Shown: positions 24,296-34,066 of the stretch, piece by piece
How the letters are laid out: each line of letters opens with the position of its first letter
Numbering within the stretch: the first letter of the stretch is position 1
DNA from: Pseudomonadota bacterium
GTDB lineage: Bacteria > Pseudomonadota > Gammaproteobacteria > Burkholderiales > Ga0077523
Assembly (NCBI GenBank): GCA_963205165.1
Contig: CAUJJX010000124.1
Coordinates: forward strand, 1 to 36,965
Direction: 5' to 3'
Length of the DNA: 36,965 bases
Notes under the pieces: model-generated
What the model saw: only the letters and a program-made list of their open reading frames with translations
Databases searched by the model: none
What the model was told of the DNA's origin: nothing
Made by a program: the position numbers and the translations under genes

Positions 24296-27070
24296 ATGAC
24301 GATGACTTCCGTACTGCGTGTTTCGACTCTGCTCCTCGCGGGCTCGCTTGCGTTCGCCGGTTGCGGGCAGGACGCGCGCGACTTCGCGTCGGCCGGGAAG
24401 ACATTCCTGGACCAGGGGCGCGACGCCGAGGCCATCATCGAGCTGAAGAACGCCGCGCAGGCCAACCCGTCGCGGGGCGATGTCCGATACATGCTCGGCA
24501 CGGCCCTGCGCCGTACGGGGGACCTCCAGGCCGCCGAGATCGAGTTGCGCAAGGCGGAGTCCCTCGGTCACGACCCCGATCTCGTCCGGCCGCAACTGGC
24601 CGCCGTGCTCGTGGAGGCGGCGAAGGCGGAGGTCCTGCTCCAGGAGGTCACCGTCGACGGGTTGACCCAACCGTCGGCGAAGGCCGACGTCACCGCGCGG
24701 CGCGGGGATGCGCTGCTCGGGACCGGGCGGATCGCCGATGCAGACCGTGCATACAGCGAGGCGCTGGTCCTCGATGCCACCAACGAGGTGGCGCAACTCG
24801 GCCGTGCAAGGCTCGAGATCATGCGCGGCGATGGCGCGAAGGCCTGGGAGCTCCTGCAGCCTGTTCTGAAGCAGCATCCCGCTTCGCTCGGTGCGACGCT
24901 CATGAAGGCCGGTCTCCTGCAGCGCGACGGCAAGATCGCCGACGCGGTCGCAGCCTTCGATCAGGTGATCGCCGAGCATCCTCTGGACGTACGCGCCTAC
25001 GTCGCTGTCATTCCCATGTTGATCGCCGGGAAGGACATTGCTGGCGCCGATGCCAGGTTCGAGAAGCTGAAGAAAGTGGCGCCCCGCGGCATCGCGACGG
25101 GCTACCTCGATGCGCTGGTGGCGTACTCGAAGGGAGATCTCGGGCGCGCCCGGGACTTCATCCGGATGGTGGTGCGTGCTTCGCCGGACGACGTCCGTGC
25201 GCTGCTGCTCGCGGGAAATGTCGAGCACGATCTCGGCAATCACGTCCAGGCGCAGCAGTACCTTCTGAAAGTGCTTTCAGGGCGGCCCGCCGAGGTGCAT
25301 CCGCGCCGCCTGCTCGCATCCTCCTACCTGCGGACCGGGCAGTACGGCAAGGCGCGGCAGACGCTCGATCCGTTGCTCAAGCTCGAGAGCGTGGATGCCC
25401 TGACGTTGCTGTTGGCAGCCGATATCGCCGTCGGCGAGCGCGACAACGCACGGGCGCTCGGTTTCCTGAAGCGCGCGGTCGCACTCGATTCGAAGGACGT
25501 CTCGTTCCGCACGCGACTCGGTGAAGCGTATCTGCGCGTCGGCGAGACGGAGCTCGGCATCCGGGAGCTCGAGACGGCCTCGGCAGCCGATCCGGCGTCC
25601 GTGACGGCCGACGTGGTTCTGATCAATCAGTACCTGTCGAAGCGCCAGACCCCGAAGGCGCGCTCTGTGGCGGAGGCTCTGGTCAGGCGGCACCCGGAGA
25701 ATCCCCTCGCTCACAACATGCTGGGGCTGGTGCAACTTGCAGAGGAATCGCAACCCGCAGCGCGTGCGGCATTCGCCAGGGCGCTGTCGTTGCAGCCGAC
25801 GTTCGTTTCCGCGGCCCGCAATCTCGCGCAGCTGGATCTCCGCGAAGGGCAGCCAGAGGCGGCCAGAGGGCGCTATGTCGCGGTGCTCGCCAAGGACCCG
25901 AAGCTCGAGGACGCGTCCGTTGCATTGGCCGAACTTCTCGTCCGGACGGGGGCGCCCGATGCCGAGGTCCTGAAGGTCTACGACGCGGCCGTTGCGGCGA
26001 ATCCGGCGGCCGTGCGGTCACGGCTCGAGAAGGTGGCCTTCCTCACGCGCCGGGGGCGCACCAAGGATGCTCTGGAAGCAGCCAGCCAGGCGGCGGCCGA
26101 TCTTCCCCAGGATTCGACGGTGCTGCTGGTGCTGGCGCGCACCCAGCTTGCGAATCGTGACGCCACGCGCGCGGCAACGAGCTTCGGGAAGCTCGTGACA
26201 CTCATGCCCGGTTCGTCGGTTCCCTATGTGGGTGAAGCCGATGCCCATGCCCTCGACAAGAACTGGACCGCCGCCCGCGCTGCCATGGCTCAGGCGATCG
26301 CGGCCGAACCCGATGCGCTGCCGGTGCGGATTGCGAAAGTGGATATCGACATGCGCGCCGGACGATTCGACGATGCCGGTGCCGAGGCCGCCCTGATCCG
26401 GAAACGGTGGCCCGATTCGTCAGTAGGGTACGCGGCCGAAGCGAGGGTGCTGGCGGCGAAGACGCAGGTCACCGAAGCCGTGCAGAGGCTTCAGGCCGGG
26501 ATCACCGCGACAGGTGACGGCGCGCTGCTTGTGCAGTTGCACCGTCTCCTGGTGGATCAGGCGCGAGCCACCGAGGCTGACGCGCAAGCGGAGAAGTGGT
26601 TCGCAGCACACCCGAGGGACATCCGGGTCATGGCCGCGATCGGCGACACCCTGCTGCGCAAGGACGACCATCGTGGTGCCGAGCGCTGGCTGCGGCGCGC
26701 GAACGCCTTGTCGCCCGACGATCCCGCGATCCTGAACAACCTCGCGTGGGTACTGGGGAAGCTCGGTGATCCTCAGGCGCTCGCCATCGGCGGACGTGCA
26801 CTCGAAAAGGCGCCGGGAGACCCTGCAATTCTCGATACGGTCGGCTGGCTGCACGTGCAGCGTGGCGACTTGCCGAAGGGCATGGAGATGCTGACTGCCG
26901 CCGTCAGGCTTGCGCCGGGCTCGCCGTCGGTGCGCCTCAACATGGCCCGCGCACTGATTTCTGCAGGGCGGAAGAATGAAGCCGCACCGCATCTGGAGGC
27001 GGCGGCTTCTGCCGCACCGGACAGCGAGCGCCTGAAGCGCGAAATCGATGAGATCCGAAGAAGCCTCTGA
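24296..27070 (+). CDS. prsT: XrtA/PEP-CTERM system TPR-repeat lipoprotein PrsT
   Basis: A 924-residue protein made almost wholly of tetratricopeptide repeats (recurring patterns such as A..E...LGTALRRTGDLQAAEIEL), expected to form a long superhelical scaffold. The N-terminus has a lipoprotein signal with lipobox LAFAGC (Cys23), so it is probably anchored in a membrane facing the periplasm. It follows prsR by 23 bases and completes the prsKRT trio. Start codons at 24296 and 24302 are both possible. By context it assists assembly or secretion of exopolysaccharide or PEP-CTERM proteins; direct partners are unknown. Confidence 0.92.
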   Translation: MTMTSVLRVSTLLLAGSLAFAGCGQDARDFASAGKTFLDQGRDAEAIIELKNAAQANPSRGDVRYMLGTALRRTGDLQAAEIELRKAESLGHDPDLVRPQLAAVLVEAAKAEVLLQEVTVDGLTQPSAKADVTARRGDALLGTGRIADADRAYSEALVLDATNEVAQLGRARLEIMRGDGAKAWELLQPVLKQHPASLGATLMKAGLLQRDGKIADAVAAFDQVIAEHPLDVRAYVAVIPMLIAGKDIAGADARFEKLKKVAPRGIATGYLDALVAYSKGDLGRARDFIRMVVRASPDDVRALLLAGNVEHDLGNHVQAQQYLLKVLSGRPAEVHPRRLLASSYLRTGQYGKARQTLDPLLKLESVDALTLLLAADIAVGERDNARALGFLKRAVALDSKDVSFRTRLGEAYLRVGETELGIRELETASAADPASVTADVVLINQYLSKRQTPKARSVAEALVRRHPENPLAHNMLGLVQLAEESQPAARAAFARALSLQPTFVSAARNLAQLDLREGQPEAARGRYVAVLAKDPKLEDASVALAELLVRTGAPDAEVLKVYDAAVAANPAAVRSRLEKVAFLTRRGRTKDALEAASQAAADLPQDSTVLLVLARTQLANRDATRAATSFGKLVTLMPGSSVPYVGEADAHALDKNWTAARAAMAQAIAAEPDALPVRIAKVDIDMRAGRFDDAGAEAALIRKRWPDSSVGYAAEARVLAAKTQVTEAVQRLQAGITATGDGALLVQLHRLLVDQARATEADAQAEKWFAAHPRDIRVMAAIGDTLLRKDDHRGAERWLRRANALSPDDPAILNNLAWVLGKLGDPQALAIGGRALEKAPGDPAILDTVGWLHVQRGDLPKGMEMLTAAVRLAPGSPSVRLNMARALISAGRKNEAAPHLEAAASAAPDSERLKREIDEIRRSL

Positions 27071-27087
27071 ACGAGAGCGCGCCGCGA

Positions 27088-27109
27088 GGCCACCGGCAAG
27101 CGGGTGGCC
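27088..27109 (+). other. Stem-loop between prsT and the UDP-sugar dehydrogenase gene
   Basis: GGCCACC and GGTGGCC form a perfect 7-base stem around an 8-base loop, 17 bases after the prsT stop. There is no T-run behind it, so it is not a textbook intrinsic terminator. It could attenuate readthrough or protect the upstream message. Confidence 0.4.
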
Positions 27110-27162
27110 GACACGCGTTCCCGCGAACAATTTCAACTCACTTAGCGAAGGGTAACAACGTC

Positions 27163-28443
27163 ATGTATTCGATCGCCGTCGTAGGTCTGGGATACGTCGG
27201 ATTGCCGCTGGCCGTGGAGTTCGGCAAGCGTTTTCCGACGGTCGGTTTCGATCTGTCCGAAGAGAAGGTGCGTGCGTACCTGTCGCACGTGGACCCAACC
27301 GGCGAGGTCAGCAAGGAGGACCTCGCGGCATCGAAGTACTTCAAGCCCACGACGGATCCGAAGGCGCTGGCGGAGGCGGACATCATCATCGTCGCCGTGC
27401 CCACGCCGGTCGACGATGCGCACCAGCCGGACTTCAGTCCGCTCGTCGGTGCGAGTCAGTCCGTCGGCAAGCACATGAAGCGCGGTGCCACGGTCGTCTT
27501 CGAATCCACGGTGTATCCCGGCGCGACCGAGGAGGTCTGCGTGCCGATCATGGAACGCGCCTCCGGAATGAAGTGGAAGACCGACTTCTTCGTGGGCTAT
27601 TCGCCGGAGCGCATCAACCCCGGTGACAAGGAACGCACGGTCACGAAGATCGTGAAGGTCGTGTCCGGTGACACGCCGGAGACGCTCGAGCGCGTGGCGA
27701 AGGTGTACGAGAGCGTCATCACCGCGGGTGTCTATCGTGCGTCCAGCCTCAAGGTCGCCGAGGCGGCGAAGGTGATCGAGAACACGCAGCGAGACCTCAA
27801 CATCGCGCTGATGAACGAACTCGCGCTCATCTTCCACCGGCTCGACATCGACACGCTGGAGGTCCTGAAGGCCGCCGGCACGAAGTGGAACTTCCTGCCC
27901 TTCCGGCCGGGTCTCGTCGGCGGGCACTGCATCGGTGTCGATCCCTACTACCTCACGTTCCGGGCAGAGAAGGCGGGCTATCACCCCGAGGTGATCCTGG
28001 CGGGGCGTCGGATCAACGACGGCATGGGCAAGTACGTCGCCGAGCAGACGGTGAAGCGGATGATCCACGCGGGCTTCGGCGTTCGCGGTGACGACATCGT
28101 CGTGCTCGGGTTGACGTTCAAGGAGAACTGCCCGGATACCCGCAACACGCGCGTGATCGACGTGATCCGCGAGCTCGAGTCCTACGGTGCGAATGTCCAT
28201 GTGCACGATCCGGTGGCGAACGCCGCGGAAGCGATGCACGAGTACGGCGTCAAGCTCACGGCCTGGGAAGACCTGCCGAAGGCCGCAGGCGTCGTCTACG
28301 CCGTCTCGCACAGCGAATTCGTCGATCGTCCGGTGGACGATCTCGTCGCGAAGATGAAGCCCGGCGCCGTGCTCGTCGACGTGAAGGCGCAGGCCGACAC
28401 GAAGGCGTTCGCCGATCGCGGCATCGGCGTCTGGCGCCTGTGA
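27163..28443 (+). CDS. tviB: Nucleotide-sugar dehydrogenase (UDP-N-acetylhexosamine 6-dehydrogenase, TviB/VipA type)
   Basis: Cytoplasmic NAD-dependent enzyme oxidising C6 of UDP-GlcNAc or UDP-GalNAc to the uronic acid in two steps, supplying aminouronic acid for the polysaccharide. It has 426 residues. The N-terminal Rossmann loop is [26 protein letters not shown] and the catalytic Cys256 in [16 protein letters not shown] are canonical, and the C-terminal domain includes [22 protein letters not shown] precedes the ATG. It overlaps the epimerase gene by one base (TGATG), and the pair matches the Vi-antigen TviB-TviC route to UDP-GalNAcA. Confidence 0.92.
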   Translation: MYSIAVVGLGYVGLPLAVEFGKRFPTVGFDLSEEKVRAYLSHVDPTGEVSKEDLAASKYFKPTTDPKALAEADIIIVAVPTPVDDAHQPDFSPLVGASQSVGKHMKRGATVVFESTVYPGATEEVCVPIMERASGMKWKTDFFVGYSPERINPGDKERTVTKIVKVVSGDTPETLERVAKVYESVITAGVYRASSLKVAEAAKVIENTQRDLNIALMNELALIFHRLDIDTLEVLKAAGTKWNFLPFRPGLVGGHCIGVDPYYLTFRAEKAGYHPEVILAGRRINDGMGKYVAEQTVKRMIHAGFGVRGDDIVVLGLTFKENCPDTRNTRVIDVIRELESYGANVHVHDPVANAAEAMHEYGVKLTAWEDLPKAAGVVYAVSHSEFVDRPVDDLVAKMKPGAVLVDVKAQADTKAFADRGIGVWRL

Positions 28444-29492
28444 TGGCGCAGTCCGACGCAACGAAGACCGGTAACGCGATCGTCAGCGACGCGCTCGCCG
28501 GTGCGCGTCGGCGCTGGCTCGTGACGGGTGCGGCCGGCTTCATCGGCTCGCACCTGATCGAGACCTTGCTCGCCGCCGGGCAGGACGTCGTGTCGCTCGA
28601 CAATCTTGCGACCGGGCATCTGCGCAACTTCGATCACGTCCGTGCATCGGTTGGCGAGGACGCGTGGGGCCGGCACCGTTTCATCCAGGGTGACATCCGC
28701 GATCTCGCGGCCTGTCGTGAAGCGTGCGAGGGCGCGGACTTCGTGTTGCATCAGGCGGCGCTCGGGTCCGTGCCGCGGTCGATCGCGGAGCCGCTCGACT
28801 CCCACGCATCGAATGTCAATGGCTCGTTGAACATGCTGGTCGCGGCGCGTGATGCGAAGGTCCGACGACTGGTCTACGCGTCGTCCAGTTCCGTCTACGG
28901 GGATCATCCCGGACTGCCGAAGGTCGAGGACAGCATCGGTCGTCCGCTGTCGCCCTACGCCGTGACGAAGTACGTGAACGAGTTGTACGCAAGCGTCTTC
29001 TGCCGCACGTACGGACTGCCGGTGATCGGCCTGCGGTACTTCAATGTCTTCGGTGCGCGCCAGGATCCGGCCGGTCCCTATGCGGCTGTGATTCCGCGCT
29101 GGGTGAAGGCGCTGCTGGCGGGCGAGCCCGTGAAGATCTTCGGCGACGGCGAGACCTCCCGGGACTTCTGTTACGTGAAGAACGTCGTGCAGATGAACCT
29201 GCTGGCGGCGATCGGTGAATCCTCCGAAGCCGTCGATCAGGTCTACAACGTCGCCGTGAATCAGCGCACTTCGCTCAACCTCCTCTTCAGGGAGCTCTGC
29301 GAGTTGCTGGGCGTCGAGGCGACCCCGGAGTACCAGGACTTTCGGCCGGGCGACGTGCGGCATTCGCTGGCGGACATCTCGAAAGCACAGCGACTGCTGG
29401 GCTATGCACCGACCCATGATCTGCGCACCGGCCTTGCCGAGGCGCTCCGCTGGTACGTCGCGGAGTACGCGCCGACGGACGCACGGTCGTGA
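28443..29492 (+). CDS. tviC: UDP-N-acetylhexosamine (or uronate) 4-epimerase (TviC/WbpP type)
   Basis: Extended short-chain dehydrogenase of 349 residues interconverting the gluco and galacto forms of a UDP-HexNAc or UDP-HexNAcA. The NAD loop is [17 protein letters not shown], preceded by about 20 extra residues as in WbpP. The catalytic S-S-S-V-Y-G and [11 protein letters not shown] (Tyr-x3-Lys) are intact, and [14 protein letters not shown] follows. ATG 28443 is used; a GTG one codon earlier lies within the end of tviB. The last bases overlap the GTG start of the protease gene. Confidence 0.92.
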   Translation: MAQSDATKTGNAIVSDALAGARRRWLVTGAAGFIGSHLIETLLAAGQDVVSLDNLATGHLRNFDHVRASVGEDAWGRHRFIQGDIRDLAACREACEGADFVLHQAALGSVPRSIAEPLDSHASNVNGSLNMLVAARDAKVRRLVYASSSSVYGDHPGLPKVEDSIGRPLSPYAVTKYVNELYASVFCRTYGLPVIGLRYFNVFGARQDPAGPYAAVIPRWVKALLAGEPVKIFGDGETSRDFCYVKNVVQMNLLAAIGESSEAVDQVYNVAVNQRTSLNLLFRELCELLGVEATPEYQDFRPGDVRHSLADISKAQRLLGYAPTHDLRTGLAEALRWYVAEYAPTDARS

Positions 29493-30316
29493 CGCAGCCC
29501 GCGGCGCCGCTCATCGGATGCGTGCGCGACGTGTTGTCGATGTGTCGTCGCAGCGTCCGATCTGTCGCGATGTTGGTGACGCTCGTCGGGACGAGCATTC
29601 CGGCGGCGCACGCTGACCCGCTCGCGACGGTTGAAAGGATCAAGGGTTCGGTGCTTGCGGTGGGTACGTTCGAGCGCACACGCAGTCCGGCGTTCGTATT
29701 CCGCGGGACAGGCTTCGTCATCGCAGACGGAAGTCTCGTGGCCACGAACGCACATGTGCTGCCGACGGCCTTGGACGGTGAGCGCCGGGAAACGCTCGTC
29801 GTCGCGCTGCCGGGGCCGAACGTCACGACGGCGCAGTTGCGAACGGCGCGCATCGTCGCATCGGAGCGCGCGAACGACCTCGCCATTCTCGCGATCGACG
29901 GACCGAAGCTGCAGCCACTCAGCCTCGGCGAGTCGGTGCGCGTCCGCGAAGGGCAGGCCGTCTACTTCACGGGGTATCCGATCGGGACGGTCCTGGGTCT
30001 GATCCCGGCGACACATCGCGCGATGATTGCGGCACTCACGCCCATCGCATTACCGACCATCGATGCTTCCCAGCTGGATGCGCAGGCGATCCGCAGGCTC
30101 TCGGGGGCAAGCGAGCCGGTCATGCAGCTCGACGGCACTGCGTACCCGGGCAACAGTGGCAGTCCGTTGTACGACCCCGAGACCGGGCAGGTCGTCGGCA
30201 TCGTGAACAGCACGCTGGTCAAGGCTTCCCGCGAGACGCTGCTGTCGCAGCCGAGCGGCATCGCCTACGCCCTTCCCGTGCGCTGGCTTCTCGATCTGCT
30301 GAAGACAGTCCGGTGA
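29489..30316 (+). CDS. Trypsin-like serine protease, probably periplasmic
   Basis: A 275-residue S1-family (Do/chymotrypsin-like) protease with a complete triad: His89 in LVATNAHVL, Asp130 in ANDLAIL and Ser223 in GNSGSPLYD. The N-terminal hydrophobic stretch ([17 protein letters not shown]) ends in an A-x-A site, so it should be exported. No PDZ domain is present. GTG 29489 overlaps the epimerase stop (GTGA). An alternative ATG at 29540 gives a more typical signal peptide and may be the true start. Its place at the end of the tviBC operon hints at processing of an envelope protein in this locus; the target is unknown. Confidence 0.82.
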   Translation: MTQPAAPLIGCVRDVLSMCRRSVRSVAMLVTLVGTSIPAAHADPLATVERIKGSVLAVGTFERTRSPAFVFRGTGFVIADGSLVATNAHVLPTALDGERRETLVVALPGPNVTTAQLRTARIVASERANDLAILAIDGPKLQPLSLGESVRVREGQAVYFTGYPIGTVLGLIPATHRAMIAALTPIALPTIDASQLDAQAIRRLSGASEPVMQLDGTAYPGNSGSPLYDPETGQVVGIVNSTLVKASRETLLSQPSGIAYALPVRWLLDLLKTVR

Positions 30317-30321
30317 TGCGC

Positions 30322-30338
30322 GGCGGCGCCGGGCCGCC
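30322..30338. terminator. GC-rich stem-loop between convergent genes
   Basis: GGCGGC-N5-GCCGCC lies six bases after the protease stop and before the end of the convergent receiver/cyclase-like gene. Flanking GCGC segments could extend the stem. There is no T-run on either side, so it is a possible bidirectional or Rho-assisted end and not a classic terminator. Confidence 0.4.
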
Positions 30339-30353
30339 CACGCGCTGATGCAG

Positions 30354-32339
30354 TCAGGACTGCGAGGCGCTCTCGGCATCTGTTGCGCGGAGGTCGAATG
30401 GGAAAACCTCGCGCAAGGTCATCAACTCCACCAGCAGTTCTTCCGCACGTTCGAACGGTCGCCCTTCCCCTTTGCCGAGCAGGCCGTCGAGGCAGGGGCG
30501 CAACGGTGACAGTTCGATCGGCAGCGCGGCAGACGTGATCCGCGAATGATCCGCGTGGTCGGCGCCGTGCCCGGGCGCTCTGCCGAGCAGCATCGCACCG
30601 AGGATCAGTCCGAGCGCACGAAAATCAGCACGTCGTCCGGCGGTGGCGTCCAGTGGAGTCTCGGTCTGTGCGACCCCCTGGTCCCGTCGCACGGCAGCGA
30701 GCGCGCGGTCGGTGGCATTGAAATCTGCGAGCACCACGACGCGTTCCTTTCTGAACAGAAAGTGCTCCGCGCAAAGGCTGCCGTGAAACAGGTCGATGCC
30801 GTGGAGTGCGTCCAGTGCCATGCTCATCTGGGCAAGGTAATTCAGCGACAGGCCGATCGGCAGTCGCTTTCGGAGCGCATCCTGCAACGATCCACCGGGC
30901 AGGAATTCGCAGCTCACGAACGCGGTCCGGTCATCACGTCCGATCTCGTAGATCGACATCACGTTGCGCTGGTCCAGGTCGGCGATCCTTCGATGGTCAT
31001 CCAGGTATCGTTCGACGAAGCCGTCCGCCACTTCGGCGATGGTGACGATCTTCAGGAATTCCTCGCGTCCTGTGTTCTCGTTGACACCCCTGCAGGCGGT
31101 GACGCACGCCCCGTGGCTCACGTGCCTCAGGATGCGCCGGTGCGGGACGCGGACTTCCGGTTCCGACGCTGCAGGTTGAGCGCGCCCGACGACGATCGTG
31201 CGGTCGGCCTCGTCCGGTTGCGCGTCGCCGGCGAGGCCCGCGAGAACTGCGTTCGAGACGATGGCATCGCGAACCTCGGCCATCATCGGCAGTTCACCCG
31301 GTCTCGCGGCGCCGTGGTTGAAGCTCGTCATCTCGACGATCGTGACGGTGCCATGGTCGGCATCCGTCAGCGTGGCCCGGCGACCGAACTGGAACCGCGT
31401 GCCGGCGAGAAGCGCGGTCGCTTCGGATACGGCGATGCTCCAGCCGAGACCCTTCGATCGTCCGTCGAGGCGGTTGGCGATATCCACGGCGCGGCCTGCG
31501 ACGCTCGGTGCAAGGTCACCACCCAGCGAGAGGCGCGCGACGATGACTTCGCCTGAATCGATACCGCAGCCGATCGAGATCTGCGGGACGAAGACATCCG
31601 AAAGTGTTGCCTGCGCCCATTGCTTTGTGCGGCGGGTGGCGAGCATCGCGGCCATCGCAGCTTCAAGTGCCCGCGATGCGTGCGTCCGATCGGCGTTCGG
31701 GCCGTCCTCGAAGAGTGCAAGCAGGCCGGTCGCGTCGGCACGGACGATCCAGCCGCCCTCGCGTGTAATGGCGTCGCCCGCATCGGTCACGAACCGATGC
31801 AGCATCGTTTCGAGCGTGCGAGCGCGGAGCGAGCGCGCAAGCGTGACCAGATTGCGAAGCGACACGAAAAGGACACTCGCCTGACGCGACTCCACGAGCA
31901 TCCCGGCAGACGCTAGCGGGTGGCTGCGCCCCATGCCGCCGCGACCGCCCGCGGAGTCGATCGCAGTGTCGGAACAGGTGCCAAGGCGCCGGTGTACAGC
32001 ATCACGAAGAACGCTCGATGTGAACGGTTTGGTGATGACGCCGTCGGGTTCTATGGTCACGGCATGGGCGTAACCCTCGCGATCGTCCGCGGGCACCATA
32101 AAAAGGATCGGGCTGAGCGCCGTTCTGGCATCGGACCGCAGGGCCGCAGCGAATGCAAACGCGCTGTCGTCAGGCAGGTCGGTCGCGAGAATGTAGAGAT
32201 CGGGTCTTTCGCTTCTGGCGGAATCGAGAAGTTGGCGGCCGTGGCCTCCTGCCGTGACCAGATAGCCCTCGGCCGTCAGATGTTGGCGGCTCCATTCCCG
32301 TAGGGTGGCATTGCCTTCGGCGAGAAGTAAGCGCGCCAT
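30354..32339 (-). CDS. Receiver / class III cyclase-like / protein kinase-like fusion with degenerate sites
   Basis: A 661-residue three-part protein. Residues ~1-125 resemble a response-regulator receiver (start MARLLLAEGN; Lys104 in ITKPF), but the phosphoacceptor position in YILATDLP is Ala, not Asp. Residues ~145-345 resemble a class III nucleotide cyclase (GCGIDSGEVIVARLSLGG, VAGRAVDIANRLDG), but the first metal Asp is Ser (VLFVSLRN). Residues ~410-640 resemble a Ser/Thr kinase. They keep the Lys-type strand (FLKIV), but the catalytic loop is HGSLCAEHF instead of HRD-x4-N, and DFG is DFN. It is probably a signalling scaffold, not an enzyme. ATG 32339 starts the receiver cleanly; the frame is open further upstream without support. 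The gene points toward the EPS locus, tail to tail with the protease. Confidence 0.78.
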   Translation of the reverse strand: MARLLLAEGNATLREWSRQHLTAEGYLVTAGGHGRQLLDSARSERPDLYILATDLPDDSAFAFAAALRSDARTALSPILFMVPADDREGYAHAVTIEPDGVITKPFTSSVLRDAVHRRLGTCSDTAIDSAGGRGGMGRSHPLASAGMLVESRQASVLFVSLRNLVTLARSLRARTLETMLHRFVTDAGDAITREGGWIVRADATGLLALFEDGPNADRTHASRALEAAMAAMLATRRTKQWAQATLSDVFVPQISIGCGIDSGEVIVARLSLGGDLAPSVAGRAVDIANRLDGRSKGLGWSIAVSEATALLAGTRFQFGRRATLTDADHGTVTIVEMTSFNHGAARPGELPMMAEVRDAIVSNAVLAGLAGDAQPDEADRTIVVGRAQPAASEPEVRVPHRRILRHVSHGACVTACRGVNENTGREEFLKIVTIAEVADGFVERYLDDHRRIADLDQRNVMSIYEIGRDDRTAFVSCEFLPGGSLQDALRKRLPIGLSLNYLAQMSMALDALHGIDLFHGSLCAEHFLFRKERVVVLADFNATDRALAAVRRDQGVAQTETPLDATAGRRADFRALGLILGAMLLGRAPGHGADHADHSRITSAALPIELSPLRPCLDGLLGKGEGRPFERAEELLVELMTLREVFPFDLRATDAESASQS

Positions 32340-32389
32340 ATTCGGAATTCTCGCGCCGGCTGGGCGTGTGGGCGGTATCTGGGGAGGCG

Positions 32390-32407
32390 ATTCGGAGCGA
32401 GCCGAAT
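32390..32407. promoter_or_regulatory. Inverted repeat upstream of the receiver/cyclase-like gene
   Basis: ATTCGG-N6-CCGAAT is a perfect 6-base palindrome 51 bases upstream of the ATG at 32339. It could be an operator. No matching second copy or regulator gene was identified, so the role is speculative. Confidence 0.3.
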
Positions 32408-32472
32408 GCACGATCTTCCATACTAGCGCGACTGAATGAGTTCGTGCGTGTCGCGTGCGCACGGCGGGTGAC

Positions 32473-32501
32473 TCGCCATCGATGGATCGATGGTCTATAC
32501 T
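32473..32501 (+). promoter_or_regulatory. Possible sigma-70 promoter for tRNA-Phe and hemA
   Basis: A TATACT -10 hexamer (32496-32501) stands 17 bases after TCGCCA (32473-32478), a four-of-six match to TTGACA. Transcription would begin near 32508 and read into the tRNA at 32590. Confidence 0.4.
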
Positions 32502-32589
32502 TGAACACCTGAGACGCAACGTTGAACATCATGCCTGTTGGTATTGCGTGACTTCTTGCAGCGTTGCCGACTCAATTAGTCGTAAAGAT

Positions 32590-32665
32590 GGCCAAGTAGC
32601 TCAGTCGGTAGAGCAGAGGATTGAAAATCCTTGTGTCGGTGGTTCGATTCCGCCCTTGGCCACCA
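32590..32665 (+). tRNA. tRNA-Phe (anticodon GAA)
   Basis: A 76-base cloverleaf with encoded CCA. Acceptor GGCCAAG pairs with CTTGGCC. The D arm is GCTC/GAGC. The anticodon stem GAGGA/TCCTT holds loop TTGAAAA with GAA at positions 34-36. The T arm is GGTGG-TTCGATT-CCGCC. The discriminator base is A, followed by CCA at 32663-32665. It reads toward hemA, 147 bases ahead, with no evident terminator between. Confidence 0.97.
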
Positions 32666-32812
32666 CCCCCGTGAATGCCGGGAGTCGGCGGGGCAACTTG
32701 AATCGACTTGTCCGGTTATCGAAAGTCAGGGCGCACGTGTTCGAGACGCGTGATTCCGGAGACAGCATATCCGTCCCCCATTCCGGTCCGTTTCCTGGCT
32801 AGCCCGTCGCCG

Positions 32813-34066
32813 ATGGAACTTGTCGCGTTAGGTGTCAATTACCAAAGCGCCCCGTTGGCGCTTCGTGAGCAAGTGGCGTTTGCGGCTGATTCGCTGCGTC
32901 CTGCGCTGCTTGATCTCGTGAGGAGCGAGCACGTCAAAGAGGCGGCGATCGTCTCCACCTGCAATCGTACCGAGGTGTTTTGTGCAACTCAGGACCCGTC
33001 GCAGGTGTTGAGTTGGCTCGCTCGTTACCATGGCGTAGGGCAGGACGCGCTGGCACCTCATGTCTACTCATTGCCGCGGGAGCAGGCTGTAAGTCACGCC
33101 TTTCGGGTGGCCAGCGGTCTCGATTCGATGGTCATCGGCGAGGCCCAGATTCTCGGCCAGATGAAGGATGCCGTGCGCTCCGCCGAGATGGCCGGCACCC
33201 TCGGCACCGTGCTGCACAAGCTGTTCCAGCGCACATTCTCGGTGGCCAAGGAGGTCAGGACGCGCACGGAAATCGGCGCGAACTCGGTATCCATGGCGGC
33301 TGCCGCGGTCAGGATCGCAGAGCGCATCTATCCGTCCATCGAGGAGCAGGCAGTCCTGTTCATCGGTGCCGGAGAGATGATCGAACTCTGTGCGGCTCAT
33401 TTTTGCAGCCGCAACCCGCGTCGCGTGGTGTTCGTCAATCGCACTTTGGGGCGCGCAGAGCAACTGGCCGAGAGGCACTCCGGCGAGGCGTTGCCGCTTT
33501 CGGCCGTCCCCGACGTGGTCGCTCAATTCGACATCGTGGTGTCCTGTACGGCGAGTCAGCTGCCGATCATCGGTAAGGGCTTGGTCGAGCGGGCGCTGAA
33601 GACCCGCAAGCACCGTCCGATGCTGATCGTTGATCTGGCCGTTCCGCGCGACGTCGAGCCGGAGGTTGGTTCGCTTGGCGACGTGTTCCTCTACACCGTA
33701 GACGATCTGGGCCATGTGGTCCGCGAAGGTCTCGAACTGCGGCAGGCAGCCGTTGCCGAGGCTGAAGTGATCATCGCGGATGGCGTATCGGATTTCATGC
33801 GCTGGCTAGAGTCCCGAGAGGTGGTGCCAGCAATTCGTGCATTGCGTGATCACGCCGAGGCAATCCGGCGGCACGAACTGGAGCGCGCCATGAAGTCCTT
33901 GGTCCGCGGAGATGATCCTCGGGTTGTGCTCGAGGCGCTTTCCCACGGCCTGACGAACAAGTTCTTGCATGCCCCGACGCACGCTCTGCACCACGCAGAC
34001 GGCGAGGAGCGTCAGCGGATGCTTGCCGTTGCCGGCCGGTTTTTCCCCGGCGAGGGGGCGCCGTGA
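32813..34066 (+). CDS. hemA: Glutamyl-tRNA reductase
   Basis: NADPH-dependent enzyme converting glutamyl-tRNA to glutamate-1-semialdehyde, the first step of C5 tetrapyrrole synthesis. The 417 residues have the usual length. The catalytic Cys50 is in [11 protein letters not shown], followed by [19 protein letters not shown] and the NADP-binding [15 protein letters not shown]. The helical C-terminal dimerisation domain ([22 protein letters not shown]) completes it. ATG 32813 matches the conserved N-terminus; the open frame before it is not coding. The stop overlaps the GTG of prfA, part of the standard betaproteobacterial hemA-prfA-prmC-grxD series. Confidence 0.97.
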   Translation: MELVALGVNYQSAPLALREQVAFAADSLRPALLDLVRSEHVKEAAIVSTCNRTEVFCATQDPSQVLSWLARYHGVGQDALAPHVYSLPREQAVSHAFRVASGLDSMVIGEAQILGQMKDAVRSAEMAGTLGTVLHKLFQRTFSVAKEVRTRTEIGANSVSMAAAAVRIAERIYPSIEEQAVLFIGAGEMIELCAAHFCSRNPRRVVFVNRTLGRAEQLAERHSGEALPLSAVPDVVAQFDIVVSCTASQLPIIGKGLVERALKTRKHRPMLIVDLAVPRDVEPEVGSLGDVFLYTVDDLGHVVREGLELRQAAVAEAEVIIADGVSDFMRWLESREVVPAIRALRDHAEAIRRHELERAMKSLVRGDDPRVVLEALSHGLTNKFLHAPTHALHHADGEERQRMLAVAGRFFPGEGAP

